A stretch of 64,000 nt of DNA, from assembly GCA_030386875.1 (NCBI GenBank), contig CM059563.1, forward strand, positions 33,332,139-33,396,138, written 5' to 3'. Positions within the stretch are counted from its first letter, which is position 1. Each line of letters starts with the position of its first letter. The translations under genes and the position numbers were made by a program. A model generated the notes under the pieces. The model saw only the letters and a program-made list of their open reading frames with translations. It ran no database searches and had not been told where the DNA came from. Positions 35,738 to 47,009 of this stretch are shown piece by piece. The stretch comes from Morinoia aosen (Eukaryota > Arthropoda > Malacostraca > Amphipoda > Talitridae).

Positions 35738-37230
35738 TACAGGGTGTTTCAAAAATACACGGCATAATTTCAGGTATGTATTTCCCACATGTAGACAATC
35801 AAAATAGTTCATAACAACATATGTCCGGAAATGCTTCATTTCCGAGTTATGGCCTTCACAACATTGAAATTCACCGGAACGTTTTTCTTTCCGCAGGTCG
35901 TTGCCGTCAAAGGACACATTAAGAGGGCACTCTGACAGATCATTCCTAGGCGAAGGTTAAATTCAGTGTTGTGTTTGGCGTTCGACTGTGTGTCATGTAC
36001 ACAAATCAGGAGCTGGCAGAGATGCACTTGATCTACGGTAAGGCAGACGGCAATGCTGCGCTGGCTCGTCGTTTGTACCAGGAGAGGTACCCACAGCGAC
36101 AATGTCCAGATCGGAAGACATTTGTAAGTCTCCATCAGCGTCTGTGCGAGTATGGAAAATTTGACTCTCCTGGATTGGGAAGGGGACGACCAAGATCTAC
36201 AACTCCAGAAGAACAGGAGGAGATTCTGGAGATTGTGAACAGAACTCCTTCTATCAGCACACGAAGGTTAGCGTTGCAAGTGAATGTTCCCCATACGACT
36301 GTCTGGAGACTGCTGAAAGAGTATCAATTGTATCCTTACCATTTGCAACGTGTACAGGCGCTGTCACCAGCAGATTACCCTGCACGAGTTAGGTACTGTC
36401 AGTGGTTCTTGCAGCAATGTGCTGCAAATCCGAACTTTCCTGCCTTAGTATTATTTACAGATGAAGCACAGTTCACACGAGATGGCATAACAAATCTCCA
36501 CAATCAGCATGTATGGGCGTATGAAAACCCAAATGCAACTGTTGTATCTCATCACCAGGTGCGGTTCTCCCTCAACATGTGGGCCGGTATCATTGGTGAT
36601 CGGTTAGTTGGACCCCATGTACTTGTAAACAGACTTACGGGGCAGGCGTACACAAACTTCCTGGAAAACATCATACCTGATGTTTATGACGACACTCCAC
36701 TGATCGATCGTCAGCACGCTCACTTCTTGCATGACGCGCTCCTGCACACTTCAGTCGTACGGCTCGCCGGTACTTGGATCGAAGATTTCCTGATCGATGG
36801 ATAGGTAGAGGTGGCCCAATTGCTTGGCCTCCACGCTCACCTGATCTGAACCCTCTCGATTTCTACTTGTGGGGCCATTTAAAATCATTGGTTTATTCGT
36901 CTCCGGTGCCTGATTTGGAATCCCTTCGGAATCGAATTGTGGCACGCTCTGAGGACATACGCCACATTCCTGGAGTGTGGGATCGTGTTCGCAGGTCAAT
37001 GAGACATCGGTGTGAGGTCTGTATTCAAGCAGGAGGTGGTCATTTTGAACATCTTCTGTAATGGCAACGACCTGCGGAAAGAAAAACGTTCCGGTGAATT
37101 TCAATGTTGTGAAGGCCATAACTCGGAAATGAAGCATTTCCGGACATATGTTGTAATGAACTATTTTGATTGTCTACATGTGGGAAATACATACCTGAAA
37201 TTATGCCGTGTATTTTTGAAACACCCTGTA
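35738..37230 (+). mobile_element. Mariner-like element with 168-bp terminal inverted repeats
   Basis: The inverted repeats at 35738-35905 and 37063-37230 match over 168 bp with a single substitution seen, starting TACAGGGTGTTTCAAAAATA. TA dinucleotides flank it (35736-37 and 37231-32), as expected for IS630-Tc1-mariner. It is inserted in the 3' UTR of LINE copy 1, so it arrived later. It carries one transposase gene with a single frameshift. Confidence 0.93.
35971..37061 (+). pseudogene. Mariner-superfamily transposase, one frameshift
   Basis: The first frame (35971-36804) starts in a helix-turn-helix part (YTNQELAEMHLIYGKADGNA...RPRSTTPEEQEEIL, then WRLLKE) and reaches the catalytic region with LFTDEAQF (first Asp) and HFLHDALLH (second Asp, codon 36733; most relatives have QDGAP.H here). 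Near 36760-36775 the frame shifts, and the second frame reads RFPDRWIGRGGPIAWPPRSP, DLNPLDF (third Asp, codon 36858) and ends RHRCEVCIQAGGGHFEHLL. With one base restored, the second-to-third Asp spacing is about 41 residues. An earlier stop at 36802 ends the first frame, so the copy is probably inactive. Confidence 0.88.
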
Positions 37231-37385
37231 TAATTCGTAAACTACTAAAGAATTCTTCGAAACTCTCAAGTTCTTAGTTGAAATTATCGAAGTAGGAAAA
37301 AGGCAAGAAGCGCTGTACCGGAATCTCTTGGAATATAAAACATCCAAGAGATAATATTTCTCATTTCTCATTCAACTACCCTTGA

Positions 37386-37815
37386 CAGAGTTAGACTATT
37401 AGCACGCCGCGTATGGTTTGTCTATTAGTACGCCTCGTATATTTTTTCTATTAATATGCCTCGTATTGTCTATCTATCTGTACACCTCTGATAGTATTGT
37501 CTAATAGTACATCTCGTATAGTTTGTCTATTATTATGCCTCGTATGGCTTATCTATTTGTGCACCTCGGATGGTTTGTCACTTAGTACTCCTCGTATGGA
37601 ACTTTGTTAGACTATTAACACACCACGTATGGTTTGTCTATGAGTACGCCTCATATATTATGTCTATTAATATGCCTCGTATGGTCTATCTATTTGTACA
37701 CCTCTGATAGTTTATCTATTAGCACACCTCGTATAGTTTGTCCATTATTATGCCTCGTATGGCTTATCTATTTGTACACCTCGGATGGTTTGTCAATTAA
37801 TACTCCTCGTATGGA
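37386..37815. repeat. 26-27-bp minisatellite in LINE copy 1 3' UTR
   Basis: Repeats of CCTCGTATGGTTTGTCTATT-AGTACG with variants, arranged in a higher-order unit of roughly 240 bp that ends GTATGGAACTTTGTTAGACTA. The same array is in copy 2 (59545-59975), so it belongs to the element. Confidence 0.88.
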
Positions 37816-37910
37816 ACTTTTGTTTTAGGACGTCTTATATTAAGAAACTTTTAAAAGCCAATATGTTGGCATGTATCTCATGTGGCAACTTGGAAATAAA
37901 CGGTTTTGTT

Positions 37911-38817
37911 TTGTTTTTGTTTTTGTTTTTGCGAGGGTTATGAGGGAAGTTACGTGACATTGCTTACAAAATGTGCTGAAATTACTAAAACGGGCAAGCG
38001 CAATGGCTCCCGACATGCCTTGCTCCTCAATTAAACGACGCTAATTGTATTGGGATTGGTGCAGCATATGTTGTCCACAGCGTTAGTTGATTAGTTAGTT
38101 GAACACGTTGATTAGTTTACGCGGTTGCTACGGTTGTTTTTTAAGTTAGGTTTTAAGCAGCGTATAAAAAATGATGTCACAGCTTGAAAAAACTTGGATC
38201 TTTCCTAGGAAGTGTGAAAATGGTAATAAAACAAAAATATTTTACCTCGTACGCTAAAATAATTTCTAAGAAGGTGTTGAAATAACTGAAATGCTGTTTA
38301 TTTACACCGATACGTGAATTAAAAATTTACCTAGTGACATACATATGTTCTTATACGCTATCAACGTGTTAAAACAATTTATCATCCTGCCAGCTGTGAA
38401 ATACGGTCAACGATTCCGTTTTTGAAAGTAAGAACATTTCAGCATCTGAAATTAATTGACAGATAAATGAAGTTTATAACCCCAACAAGATGAGTGACAG
38501 AAAACTGCACACGTGGGTGAGAGCTTTTGGGACGAACGGAAAAATGTCCATGAAGAACGTATGACTTACGCGAACAAAAGCTTCTAGAACGCTATGACAA
38601 ATGTTAAAACTAGTATGGAAACTATGTAGAAAAATAGAAAAACGTGTAACGGATTAAAGATAGTTTTTAGAAAAAATCTGTGTTGGTTTATGTTTATAAG
38701 AAATCGGACTTATCTTTCCGAAATAACCTCGAACTACAAACCATCAATTTCAGTGGACTCTTTTAAGCATAATAAATAGCGCGTACAGAAAGTAATCCCT
38801 ACAACACAGTAACTCAC
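37911..38817. other. POMT2 intron sequence, no feature recognised
   Basis: Sequence between the 3' end of LINE copy 1 and POMT2 window exon 9. No motif or repeat was identified. Confidence 0.5.
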
Positions 38818-39047
38818 CAAGATTTGGGGAACTTCCTGCCGGTAAAGCAAAGGAAGCATTTAGCGGCGACGTTGATGAATCTCACGCGGCTGTCCAGCAC
38901 CAACCAAGGAGCCTCGACGCCCTCCTGCGTTCCTGTACTTTGTGCGCAGCCTCGAGTGTCGTTACAGGGCTGAGTGGGGGCGCTGTAGTGGTCTTCGTCG
39001 ATTGCTACTTCCCAAATGAATTTCGCTGGGTTATTATTATCAGCAAC
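38818..39047 (-). CDS. POMT2: POMT2 window exon 9 (MIR repeat 3)
   Basis: This exon is 230 nt, phase 0 in and phase 2 out. The acceptor has a good pyrimidine tract (CTCTTATTCTTATCGCTTCGTAG) and the donor is TCTTG|GTGAGT. It encodes NPAKFIWEVAIDED and later LDSRVRFINVAAKCFL and GRKFPKSC, matching the family NDFWR.EV and LRS.+RFIH..TGC.L.S.G..LPKW. The next intron is about 13.1 kb and contains LINE copy 1 in antisense. Confidence 0.87.
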
Positions 39048-39172
39048 CTACGAAGCGATAAGAATAAGAGTAGTATATAGTGCGATCGCTTGTTAATTAG
39101 CGATGAATTAACTTCATTAGTCATTTGAGCACACTGCATTCAACAAATAACATAGCAAAGTGGTGGTGCTAC

Positions 39173-39353
39173 CTCTGCGTAGACGAGGTTATGAGAGGGA
39201 GACACAGCGGCGCGGAGGGCAGGGTCGGCGCCGATGTAAAGCCCGAAAGGACCGCTCACCAACCTAATTTCGTCACCATGCTTCACAACTTCTGGCGCTC
39301 CCGAGTACTGGTTGTGGCTTCCGTCTGGATCATCCTCTACGTACAGTACCTGC
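39173..39353 (-). CDS. POMT2: POMT2 window exon 8 (MIR repeat 2)
   Basis: This exon is 181 nt, phase 2 in and phase 0 out, acceptor CGAGTCAG and donor GCAGAG|GTAGCA. It encodes PEVVKHGDEIRLVSGPFGLY, corresponding to the family V..GD.IRL.H..T...LHSH. The HSH-type motif is replaced by GLYIG. The split codon with exon 7 gives Met. It is followed after 125 bp by exon 9. Confidence 0.83.
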
Positions 39354-39780
39354 CTGACTCGAAAGAAGAAAAATGATGCCTCATAGTTTCCGGTCGAGTA
39401 ATAACTCTACGGTGTGCAACCGCAACTATTTTCAAGCTTGCATATTGCTCGACACAATCATCATTTTCTTTTGCTCCAACTGAAACAGCTTTCTAATAAG
39501 AATATATTTTTTCAACTTGTGCTTTATTATCGTTTCACAGCATTGATTTCTACCCCATAGATTCATTTATCCCATTTCTTCAACTATCAGAAAAAACACC
39601 AGTCAACGGACGAAAGCCTGAATTTACCTTTCAATTATTTCATTTTTTCGATTTAAAAGACGCTAAAACCTCTTGAGTTTTCTTTCATTCATTGATCAGT
39701 TTTGCTTTTAAAAATGAATCAGAAGTTATTTCGAAGGAACAACAGTGAGCTAATTTAAATAATCAAAGTAAAACACTCAC

Positions 39781-39931
39781 ATGTAATTAATTGCGAGCTT
39801 CAAGCGTCCAGAGAAGACAATTTTAGGTGCGTGCGGGACGACGTGATGAGGATAACTTGAGTTGACGGTTGTTAGGTACCCTCCTCCGGTGGCTGAATTT
39901 TTTAAAGTCACATATGCTCCATACGTAACCT
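39781..39931 (-). CDS. POMT2: POMT2 window exon 7 (MIR repeat 1)
   Basis: This exon is 151 nt, phase 1 in and phase 2 out, acceptor ATATTTCAG and donor TACAT|GTGAGT. It encodes VTYGAYVTLKNSATGGGYL, matching the MIR start V.YGS..T.KN....GGYL. After that, the usual YLHSH and ARQQQVT residues are not recognisable (YLTTVNSSYP follows). The phase is intact, so this is sequence divergence and not a reading-frame error. Confidence 0.85.
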
Positions 39932-40654
39932 CTGAAATATATATAAAATGTTAGATATCCGTGCAGTTACTGAACGGGTGATGTGTAGTCAGATTTCTTC
40001 CTGAACGAGCACAGTGTAGTTTTGTTCCCTCCTGAACGTGGATTGTGTTAATTTTTCCCTCTTGCAAAGTGCGGAATGGGATCTTGCAGTCTTCTAAACA
40101 CACAGTGTGTTGTTTTGATACCTTCTGATCTCGCGAGATGTAGTTTTGTTACGTCATGAGCATGTAGTGTATAGTTTCATTGATGTAATTCAACATCATA
40201 ACTCTCATAATAAGATCTAATGCCATTAGTACTCGAAAGAACAATGTTCGAGATGAGAAATCGAAGGACGGACGCTACGGTGCTACTCTTGGTCAGTTCT
40301 GTAACTTTCCTGTAGGTAAGGGGCCCTCGCCGTCTCGGCGACATGACGCTGCAGTGTGAACTATACGTGCCTACTGGAGTTTTCAGCAGCCTATATCGAG
40401 AGGAATTCAACTCGCTTCTCTTCTTTCTATGCTATTAGATTGGTTTACTTTTCAGTGAACTATTGCAGGCTCTCAGAGGCACTTTCCTGAAATTCATCAG
40501 ATAAATCTTCAGGAGGTAAAATCTGGATTTATAACTGATAAATGACGCCATTTACTACACATGTTTCGTTCATGACAATTTCGAGGCGGCTTAGAGACGG
40601 CGACCTACGCAGTACAGAGAAGATATGTAAGCGATATCATTTGAAAGATGTGTT

Positions 40655-42115
40655 CAAAGGCCGCGATTCACTGGCCAAATTTCATCGGCATACTCGCGAG
40701 CATGCTGGCAAGCGCGCTGAGTTTGATGCTCCACTGGACTCTGGAGACGCCTTCGTGCGATCTGGTTTACCGCTGCTCGACCTTCAGTCGATGTTTAACT
40801 GTCGTGAGGTAGGGTGTACGCTACTCAAAAGATGAAATACACATCACGAGGGAAAATCCTCCTTCGAGGCACTCTAGCGCTTTCAGTTTTTAAAAACCTG
40901 CATGCCATCAAACGAAGGAAAAAGGAATGGACAAAACTTCGTTGGAATTTTCCAAGAATTAAGACTTGGCGTTAAAAATGAATACTTTATTTCTTTCCTG
41001 AATAATCACATTTGTATGAATTAATGAATTATTTCCTTGTTCCTATTCTTTCCAATATTATTAATAACGCTGGAAATATTGTGAAAATGGAAATGAAAAA
41101 TATATCATTATCATCTGATATGTTGAAACAAATAAAAAGGCAAAAAAGAAAAATGGAAATAAATAGATAAAATAGACAAGAAAATTGGCTCTTTAAACTT
41201 GAGAGCGTCTACTCGCACTGATACTTTCAATGCATTCGGGACTTTATGTCATATTTACTGAAGGAGAAAGGGAAAGACCATATCGTTTGAGAAGAAGTGT
41301 GGTTTTGGGTAAGGTAGAGCGGTACAAAATGCTGAAATAATAATTTAATAGCGCTTGTGAAGTTCATTGTTTTTAATTTCTATACCACAAGTGAATATCA
41401 GTTTAAAAATTTAAAGGCAAAAGTTTTTGTAAAATTTATCTAGGTATTTTCATTGTTTTAAGTTTAATTTCTTATTATTATTCACTTCTCGATTGGGCTT
41501 GCGTGACATATACTGTCGTAATAATAAGAGGCAATTAGGTAAAATGCATTTTTCGAAAATATATATTCCACATAAATAGTCGTGATATGGAAGTATTAAT
41601 TCTCTAAACTACCCATGTATTATTGAATCCCTTTGTTTAGTAATTATTTTCTAGATTAATAAACCATTGGTAACATTAAATCACTACAAAGATCAACCCA
41701 GTAAACTATTTTAAACGCATAAAATAAATTGCCTTCGGTACTGTGCACGAATTATTTCTATTTTCTTTGCAATGTCATTGAATGAAAGGTTCATGTCCAT
41801 TACTTCTAGGACAGCTTTTGTACCACGTTGCCTCCGTACATCATTCCAATACGTGGTAGATTTCACTTTCCATTAACATTCGTGTTCTGGAAAAGCGTCA
41901 ATGTAGCGCAATGTTTGCGCTCTTGTCCATTTTACATCGGAGCTCAACATGACAGTGTAGCTTCCTCCTCTCATTGAGCGCGCTGGCCAGCATACTGTCG
42001 GACACCTCCGAGCACAAACACGTCAGCGTGCTGGCCAAATTTTGGTCATTTCGTGAGCACGCTTGTCAGCGCGCTGAGGAAATTTAGCAAGTGAGTCGCG
42101 GCCTTAAAGTGACAC
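40655..42115. mobile_element. Possible DNA transposon remnant with MADF-like fragment
   Basis: The left end AAGGCCGCGATTCACTGGCC and the reverse complement of the right end, AAGGCCGCGACTCACTTGCT, both continue with AAATTTC and a GCGCGCTGA block, giving imperfect inverted ends. Inside, about 41740-41890 on minus reads VRRQRGTKAVLEVMDMNLSF and KKIEIIRAQYRRQF, weakly like a MADF/Myb-type DNA-binding domain, which accompanies Harbinger transposases. No target duplication is evident. Confidence 0.35.
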
Positions 42116-42399
42116 CTCGAAATTTGTGGCGCAACAGCAACGTAGCTTAAAAAGTTTCAATTATAGCAAGCTATAGGACCACATCCACGGTTGAATTTCA
42201 GTTCCAGTAAGAACATTTTAACCAACAGTCGGAAGAGGGCTTGCTTTGAGAGCGCGTCTGAGAGCAAATTATATTTTGCTTATGGAAAGTGCTTGATAAG
42301 TGAACTATATAGGAAAAAGTTTACATCTTCTACAGCCACGTAGAATACATTACAAACAAATATATTTTCATGAAATGAGCTTCGATTAATTTATTGTAA

Positions 42400-43010
42400 C
42401 CTCAAAGGGCTTCAGGATAAAAAGGAAAACCACCGTAGCTAAGAATATCAAGATAAAAACAAACGTTTCGGATGATAAAAAATCGATTTATGCTCTGAAA
42501 ACAAAATACAGTGTTAAAAAATTTTTTACAACTCAAATTTTTTGAATAAACCAAAAATAAAACATTGATATCAAAACGGCCAGAATAAAACAAAAACTCT
42601 AGAAAACTTCAACAAATAATGAGAAGTTTTACCATCGTGTTACATTCATTTATTGACGGACAGTTTTTAAAAATAAACATAGATTCTAAAATGCGGAGAT
42701 CAGACAAATTTGAGGCTGAATCCAAAATTTTTAAAATTGTGTTCTTGAAGACATGGTCGTTATTCAAACTATTTTCTCTGATAAATGAGTTGGATGGCTT
42801 AGTCGGATTATTACTCGTGAGAAAGGAGACTCCTCTGTGTTGTGCACACCTCACAAATAATTGGAGCCCAGTGCTACCAATGTAAGCCCGCTCGCGGCGG
42901 TCACACGTATATTGAAATACCATTGAGGTGCGCAAAATCAGCTCTGGAGTATTCCTTTGTTTAAAGTATGACCCGATTTTCTTATCATTTTTGAAGTACA
43001 CACAAGGATT
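42400..43010 (-). mobile_element. Penelope-like element 3' fragment
   Basis: Contains the GIY-YIG endonuclease frame (42609-43001) followed, on minus, by a tail with ATCATCCGAAACGTTTG, which resembles the hammerhead and 3' end region of the other Penelope-like copies. 5'-truncated: no RT is seen. Confidence 0.7.
42609..43001 (-). pseudogene. Penelope-like GIY-YIG endonuclease fragment
   Basis: The 130-codon frame reads MVFQYTCDRRERAYIGSTGL, where YIGST is the YIG motif, then RCAQHRGVSFLTSNNPTKPS, NDHVFKNTILKILDSASN and LSDLRILESMFIFKNCPSIN. This is the GIY-YIG domain that follows the RT of Penelope-like elements. The upstream RT is missing. Confidence 0.8.
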
Positions 43011-44201
43011 TTTTTGGAGAAAACTTCTTAACTATTGACAAAACATCATTTTCCATTTTCTCTGAACGATTTCCTGTGAAAGGTAGCTCAAAATATGTAT
43101 AAGCTTACGCTTTGACCATTGACTCTAAAGCTATTTAGAGAAACAATCAATTTTTAAGAAAGAACAATAAATACAATAGTCAAGAATCATACACAGAAAA
43201 TTTGTGGGAAAAAATCTATCCGAGTTTATTTTTGAATATTGCTTACGAAGAAAGATATATTATGCTACTTCCTGAATGCACAGGTTATACTTTTATTAAT
43301 TAAAAATGCTGGTCCTTGAGCAAAACCTTATACAAAATTAAATCACCAACGTTAAATAACAAATTATGGACTTTTATTCAATAGACTTTATTTATTAGGC
43401 TTAGCTTGATGGTTTATTTGGATTCGACACTGTTAGTTACGTTTCGGTCTTGCGAAGCCATCGTGTCTCACTGCGTTTGCTGGGCTACAAAATTTTTCAG
43501 GTCAAGTCCTCTATGGGCGGCCGTACCCAGAGTTCCTAAACAGAGGTACGGATATGATGACCCACTCGTTAAAACCTCGGCGGTAATTAGTTGTCGCGTC
43601 AAGCGAAGTTAGAGTGGTGACCACGCAGGCTCCGTTGACGACTCAGGATCTCGTAGGTGAACGTTGGCAGCAGAGTAGGTTAGCGAGAATGCACTGCGGT
43701 GCATATGATACCGTAGAGAGCCTGACGTGGTGGTGTAAATGTTTAGAGCACGAAGGCCGGCGTTACTGCCTTCAGATTTATGGGGGGGGGGGGGGGGGGG
43801 ACGAGGAACGCTAGAAAAGAGCGCATAACGAAGAAGTGCAAGGCGGAATGGAAGAGCGCTTTGCGAACCATCAGTTGGCGAATCAGCGGTTAGCGAATGA
43901 GTGTTTGCAAAGCGGTGCTTGTGACGAAATGCTTACATGATGGCGCTCTTGTGGAAGTGGAAGTGTTCGTCCAGAAAAGAAGAACTGATTTAAAAATATC
44001 TGACTTTTTTATAAAGCAGGACAAGCTGTTGGTGTCGTGGAGGAGTGGTAGGGTTGAGTATATTCATTTAGAAAGTTGTGGGCTGCGTAGTTTGGCTGCT
44101 TTTGGGAGCACGCTATTGGTTGGCCAGAAGCGTCAGTTTGGCGGGCGATCTTCGTACGAGCAACTCGTACTCAAGTGGTAGTGCAGAATACACCAGAAGT
44201 A
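43011..44201. other. Unassigned sequence with a G19 run
   Basis: The stretch 43490-44180 is more GC-rich than its surroundings and has a run of 19 G at 43782-43800, followed by GCGAAC/GCGAAT-type short repeats. Frames here show no recognised motif. It may be a truncated retroelement, but I cannot support a family. Confidence 0.35.
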
Positions 44202-44469
44202 CAGGGTGGGGCAAATAAAATTCCCGCGTTTTGAAAGGGCTATTAGTACAAATCAACTGCCCGCGTTTTACAAGACTATTAGCAAAAGTAGAACAATTCT
44301 TACCGAATTATTTGTTGTTTTATTCGAATCCGTATACAGTGCCGTTTGTGCGCTCACTGTTTTGAAGATGGCTTTATGAACATGATAGTGACCACACACA
44401 TCTTACCATCGCCATTGCAGTTTATGCGCGCGCCTTACAAAACTCGGGCATTTGATTTACCCCACCCTG
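44202..44469. mobile_element. Tc1/mariner-type MITE, 268 bp
   Basis: The ends CAGGGTGGGGCAAATAAAA and (reverse complement) CAGGGTGGGGTAAATCAAA are flanked by TA on both sides (44200-01 and 44470-71). Non-coding. It lies in a POMT2 intron. Confidence 0.88.
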
Positions 44470-44471
44470 TA

Positions 44472-45863
44472 TTGGGCTGGAGTCTTGGCGTGAGAGTATT
44501 GGTTCGCACATGATGGCAGCCGAGGTGTAGTTTCGTGCAGATAACTCGTATTTAGGTCATAGTGGCGAGTGAATGAGTCTCTACATCTGTACAAAATGTT
44601 AAGCATAAAATGCTTAGCTTAACCGCTTGTAATAGGTCGGATATTAATCAAATACTCATTCATACTTAAACCATAATTCATATTTTTGGTCGGAAGACCA
44701 CAATGTACACCTGCAATTGAGGTAAGGCAATGATCGTGACAACCAGATATTCAAACGCTAGAAAAGTGTATGCAAGAAAAGTATGTGCTATTTGGAAGTA
44801 GAGAGCTATTGAATACTCTCGTAGAAAAAAAGAAAAGTGTACATCATCGAAAATTTTTTATTTTTATATTAATTCTGGGTTTATTTCATTTATTATTTTT
44901 TAGCATTGAACGCAAAACGTGAGTCTGTTGCCTTAAAAACTGCAATAGCCTTGGACTAAAGGATACCTCATAAAAAAATCATTTTATTGCCCTGAAACCA
45001 TTAATTATCACTTGAAAAATTTTCAACTCAATCTTTCATATACCCGTGTTGGTATGGGCAAAAAAAGAACCCTAATCTAACATCATGAAAACTATCCAAA
45101 ATGTACAATCGCAATAATGCCATTTTAGCTAAATATTGCTAATGTTTGGGCTGTACTTCAACCGTCAAGACGACGGATGATGATTGTAATTCTATTCGTG
45201 AATGACATTTTCTAAAATAATGTATTTCGTACTATTCTGTTTTCTAAAATATTATATACAATATTCAGAAACTAAATATCTGTTCTTTGATGAGAATTTA
45301 GCTTTCATGATGAGAAATGTTAGAGCTTCCGCTACCAGGAAATCAGCTGGGCACGCATTCTTTTGTAGTCATTGGTTTTCTACAAACCAATAATTAAAAG
45401 ATAAATTCATTTATGACTATGTGATTCTACATATCTCAGAGAATCTCAAAACTGATAGTAAATTCCAATACAGTACATCGCATCCAAAACATTTTTAACT
45501 TGACTGTAGTTTTTCTGAAAGTTCCCTGTGTTCCGTCAAAAACAGGCAGTTTATTTTGATTCTCTGAGTTTGGATTGTCATTATTCAGGATGAATAACTA
45601 TCGAAAACCAATTGATAATTACAGTATTATAGTTATAATCCTCGTTCAAAAATCATTACTTTATAAGTCTCCAAATAGTGAGGCTTACATAATCATGACA
45701 CATTAACTGAGCTGATTTTAGTCGACGTTTGTGGGTTGTTGAGTAATGACAAGATTAAAGAGTTTGCTGAACATATTAATTTACGACAACTCAGCTGCTC
45801 GGCACCACCCGAGTATCGCTCCTCTCGATGGATTTCAAGTTCGATGCACTTTGATGTACTCAC
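44472..45863. other. POMT2 intron sequence, no feature recognised
   Basis: AT-rich, no repeats or motifs recognised before POMT2 window exon 6. Confidence 0.5.
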
Positions 45864-45958
45864 CACGTGCCTGGCTGATGTTCCTCAGAGCTGCTCCTTC
45901 TAGATTCATTTGAAAACCTGGACTGAAGTGACTAGCGTGGAACTCTTGCCGATCTTCT
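45864..45958 (-). CDS. POMT2: POMT2 window exon 6 (start of the MIR region)
   Basis: This exon is 95 nt, phase 2 in and phase 1 out, acceptor TTTTTCTGCAG and donor GCACGTG|GTGAGT. It encodes FSPGFQMNLEGAALRNISQA, corresponding to the family segment FSSAFQ..L.GN.L.N..., which joins the membrane domain to the first MIR repeat. The split codon with exon 7 gives Glu and restores the conserved E-V-.-Y-G. Confidence 0.85.
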
Positions 45959-46929
45959 CTGCAGAAAAACAATTTAGCTGAATATACCTTGAGTTTATGC
46001 ATGAATTATTAGCAGAAATAGTGAAACATTTTGACACGATTTTCTAACGAATATATATTGTGCACGTCAGATGGAAAGAATGAATTATTAATTACAAATT
46101 TGCAAACAAAAAACAACTAATACGAGACAGTGCTGTTAAAAACAATCATATACAAAACAATGTAATATATGCAATTAATAAATTTGCATGTTAAAACGAA
46201 CGGCATTTAATATGAGCCCTATATGCAATTAAAATATATTTGCTGCAAAAGTTTAGAGACTCTAGCTTTTATTTTATACATAATTTGTGACAGTTTAAAA
46301 AACGATTATTCAACTATCCTTAGGACAAAAAAAATACGACGAAGAAAACTCAACTTCAGTACTGAGGCATAGATAAGCTTAATAAGTTAAAGTTACATTG
46401 GAATGTCAGCAACTATTTAAGTAGATTTTACTTTTTATTTAAGTGCATAACGCAACAGTACGCATCTAGAGATAATCGTAGTGGCTTATAATGTACTTCC
46501 AGAAATAAGCTTTTGCTATTGAATCGATGATTGCAAGTATAAAGCAAAATTATTAAGAATGCCATACAAAAATGTTTTGATGCAGATCTCTCAGAATTCC
46601 ATGAATCGTGGCTTGTTTCTGTAAAGATTTGAATGAATAGTCGGAGACTGAGTACGTCATTGAATACGAGTACTTTCAGTGACCCTTGCTTCTAGTGTGA
46701 TGTCCTGATGTAGTTACTCTCACTCTCCTGAGTATAGCACCTGCCTCTTCTTTAGTTCAACTTACTTCAAGTTTCCTTCCAAGTAATAGTTATCAAATAA
46801 TAACACTAGACTTGAATAGATTAGCATTTAATTGAAAACTTGCTCTTTCCAGCTGAGTTAGCATTGAAAATCAATTTCATAATTGTCTAATAGTGATGAA
46901 ATCGAAAATAACTCCAGCATTGATGCTTC
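45959..46929. other. POMT2 intron sequence, no feature recognised
   Basis: AT-rich, between POMT2 window exon 6 and a Penelope-like palindrome. Confidence 0.5.
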
Positions 46930-47009
46930 TAAGCTTTAGGATAAAAAGCAAGGCAAAAATTGCTACGCGTAAAGTCATTTTTATTAAAAATGATCAAATA
47001 AAACTGAAC

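Larger units (their letters stand above)
33553..37900 (+). other. LINE copy 1 3' UTR with duplicated segments
   Basis: About 2.8 kb without the nested element. Two related blocks occur: one around 34150-34640 and another around 34790-35470. They share GTAAC.TGAGTTTTCTTAAAA, TTACGTTTTTCGAAGTC, and CCCCAGAGGGCGT/CCCCGAAGGGCAT. It ends with AATAAA at 37895. No coding frame is conserved between the copies here. Confidence 0.75.
26949..37910 (+). mobile_element. CR1/Jockey-type LINE, copy 1, full length but inactivated
   Basis: The left boundary is where it becomes alignable with copy 2 (GACTCGGTCGCGGTCGGACG at 26949 and 51195). The right end follows AATAAA at 37895-37900 and a run of GTTTT. In order: 5' UTR of about 1.25 kb, ORF1, ORF2, and a long 3' UTR with internal repeats, a minisatellite and a nested mariner-like element (35738-37230). 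It lies antisense in the POMT2 intron between window exons 9 and 10. No target duplication could be identified. Confidence 0.88.

Noticed and set aside
36774-37061. Separate small gene downstream of the transposase
   Set aside because: It encodes the C-terminal part of the same transposase in a shifted frame; its apparent start comes after the frameshift.
39030-39037. Acceptor AACCCAG for POMT2 window exon 9
   Set aside because: It would force a phase that clashes with exon 8. The upstream acceptor CTTCGTAG has a better pyrimidine tract, fits phase 0 and adds residues in frame.
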